Assembly (NCBI GenBank): GCA_966430775.1
Contig: CBJMMB010000138.1
Span: forward strand, 1-7,464
From: Dyella_B sp966430775
Lineage (GTDB): Bacteria; Pseudomonadota; Gammaproteobacteria; Xanthomonadales; Rhodanobacteraceae
Length of the DNA stretch: 7,464 bases
Direction of reading: 5' to 3'
A program made the position numbers and the translations under genes. Within the stretch, counting starts at the first letter, position 1, and each line of letters starts with the position of its first letter. Under the pieces are notes generated by a model that was given only the letters and a program-made list of their open reading frames with translations, ran no database searches and was not told where the DNA came from. Of the stretch, positions 6,314 to 7,464 are shown one piece after another.

Positions 6314-7365
6314 AGAAGATAGGTGCAAAGGATCGAGGAAATTCCTTCGATCTGCTACGTCATTTCGCTGCTCTGCTCGTGCTATTCAGCCATCAATTTG
6401 CCCTACATGGGCTAGCGGAGCCCGTTTACCCATTTTGGGACACCTATGGCTTCGTCGCGGTCGCCATCTTTTTTTCGATCTCCGGCTACTTCATGCCGGT
6501 CAGCTTTGAGCGGTCCGGTAATTTCATTGAATTCAGCAAGCGAAGGTTGCAACGCCTGTTGCCGGGGATGGTGGTGTGTTCGTTCTTGATGGCCTATGGT
6601 CTGGGCGCTGTCTACACCAGTGGGCCGAAATGGGACTACATCACGTCCAAGTTCGCATGGGTAACCTTCCTGCAGTATTCGACGTTTCTGGGGCCGGCTA
6701 TCCCAGGGGTTTTTGCCAACTACATTTATCCGAACGCGATCAACGGAAGCCTCTGGACGTTACCCATTGAGTGTGTCTGTTACATAGCTATCGGCGTCGC
6801 GTTGTCGTTTTCACGATCCTGGAAAGTCATTCTTGCCCTCTTTGCCGGGTCGATCCTGGGGACGGCATCGCTTGTGCATACCGGAACCGGATTTTCGTTT
6901 TATGGTGTTCCGCTGAATTATCTGTGCATGTTCGGGATGTGCTTCAGTGGCGGGGCGCTGCTTTCCGTAACGAAAGCAACCTGGTTTCCGAACAGGTGGT
7001 TGCTATTGGCGTTTGGAGTGATCGGCATGTTCCTTATGCCTGGCAAGCTCGAATACAGTGTTCTGGGGACGCTTGGCATTACGTTCGCTGTGGCGGTTAT
7101 CGGCGAGTCCTTCAGCGAAAAGCTGGTAAACGGAAAATTCGATATCTCGTACGGTTTATATATCTACGGTTTTCCGATCCAACAGATCGTTATCAACGAG
7201 GTGACGCATCGGTTCTGGCTCGGGATGGCGATATCTGTTCTTCTTGCGATGGTGGCGGGGTATCTTTCGTACCGTTTTGTCGAAAAACCTTTTCTTCGCA
7301 GAAGCCGCAGGGCTAAGGCGTCAAACGGCACTGCAGTGATTGGTTTGCCTGAGGCAGTCCAGTAA
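6310..7365 (+). CDS. Acyltransferase 3 family membrane protein (OafA/YrhL-like)
   Basis: A 351-residue polytopic inner-membrane protein of the Acyl_transf_3 family, which moves acetyl or other acyl groups onto surface sugars such as O-antigen, capsule, exopolysaccharide or other glycans. Hallmarks are visible in order: FDLLRHFAALLVLFSH with Arg17 and the conserved His28, FFSISGYF near residues 56-63, the RLQRLLPG loop, GSLWTLPIE with Trp149 and Glu154, and SYGLYIYGFPI from Ser280. About ten hydrophobic segments are spread along the chain, and a basic tail (RRSRRAK) follows the last. The length fits a stand-alone acyltransferase domain without the extra SGNH domain of some OafA proteins. The ATG at 6310 has no clear ribosome-binding site and overlaps the stop of a 26-codon ORF, suggesting coupled translation. 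Its acceptor is unknown. A link to the toxin locus is possible from position only. A REP hairpin begins 13 bases after the stop. Confidence 0.88.
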   Translation: MKKIGAKDRGNSFDLLRHFAALLVLFSHQFALHGLAEPVYPFWDTYGFVAVAIFFSISGYFMPVSFERSGNFIEFSKRRLQRLLPGMVVCSFLMAYGLGAVYTSGPKWDYITSKFAWVTFLQYSTFLGPAIPGVFANYIYPNAINGSLWTLPIECVCYIAIGVALSFSRSWKVILALFAGSILGTASLVHTGTGFSFYGVPLNYLCMFGMCFSGGALLSVTKATWFPNRWLLLAFGVIGMFLMPGKLEYSVLGTLGITFAVAVIGESFSEKLVNGKFDISYGLYIYGFPIQQIVINEVTHRFWLGMAISVLLAMVAGYLSYRFVEKPFLRRSRRAKASNGTAVIGLPEAVQ

Positions 7366-7377
7366 CAAGGCGTCGAT

Positions 7378-7401
7378 GCTGGGATTGGCATCCCAGCCTA
7401 C
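7378..7401 (-). repeat. GTAG-type REP hairpin, copy 2
   Basis: This has the same structure and orientation as the element at 32-55: GTAG on the minus strand, then an 8-bp GCTGGGAT/ATCCCAGC stem with a 4-base loop (GCCA instead of GACA). The two copies match at 23 of 24 positions. It starts 13 bases after the acyltransferase stop codon, so its hairpin could protect or help end that transcript. It is not a classical terminator, because no T run follows. No gene is seen between here and the end of the window. Confidence 0.7.
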
Positions 7402-7464
7402 GGTTCCGGCGCGGTGCTTAAGTCGACTTGCCTCGCTTGCTCGCGGGCGAACGCGCACGTCCGC

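Noticed and set aside
1..7464. Type VI secretion-linked RHS effector
   Set aside because: No PAAR, VgrG or adaptor gene is present, and both RHS proteins start with Sec signal peptides, which points to Sec export instead.

Overview
The window looks like a polymorphic-toxin locus from a GC-rich gammaproteobacterium, most likely of the Xanthomonadales/Rhodanobacteraceae type (Dyella, Luteibacter or Rhodanobacter-like). This placement is inferred from the style of the RHS (rearrangement hotspot) core, from the fibronectin-like modules with CN..GC motifs, and from GTAG-type REP hairpins at both ends. It is not a database match.

Layout, left to right, with all genes on the + strand. Bases 1-702 are non-coding or leader sequence rich in short hairpins; they hold a GTAG REP element and a nested inverted repeat. 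Bases 703-3837 encode a secreted RHS/YD-repeat protein that has a signal peptide and a DUF6531-like N-terminal region and ends in three fibronectin type III-like modules. It has neither an RHS core nor a toxin. Thirty-four bases later a second secreted RHS protein begins (3872-5851), with its own signal peptide and ribosome-binding site. It carries YD repeats, the RHS-associated core with the DPxGL self-cleavage motif, and a 124-residue C-terminal tip that is probably the toxin. A 125-residue candidate immunity protein (5848-6225) starts inside the toxin stop codon (ATGA overlap). A possible 26-codon ORF (6233-6313) follows, and its stop overlaps the start of an integral-membrane acyltransferase 3 family gene (6310-7365). 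A second REP hairpin closes the window.

Proposed working: the two RHS proteins are exported by Sec and may together form a shell like the one that TcB and TcC build in ABC toxins. The core of the second protein would cut off its own tip, and the small downstream protein would protect the producer. The tip and immunity genes are clearly AT-richer than the RHS body, as expected for a cassette exchanged by recombination. The acyltransferase has no obvious ribosome-binding site and may be translated by coupling to the small ORF. Whether it works with the toxin or is simply the next gene cannot be decided from the sequence.

No tRNA, rRNA, CRISPR array, transposase, integrase, VgrG or PAAR gene was seen.
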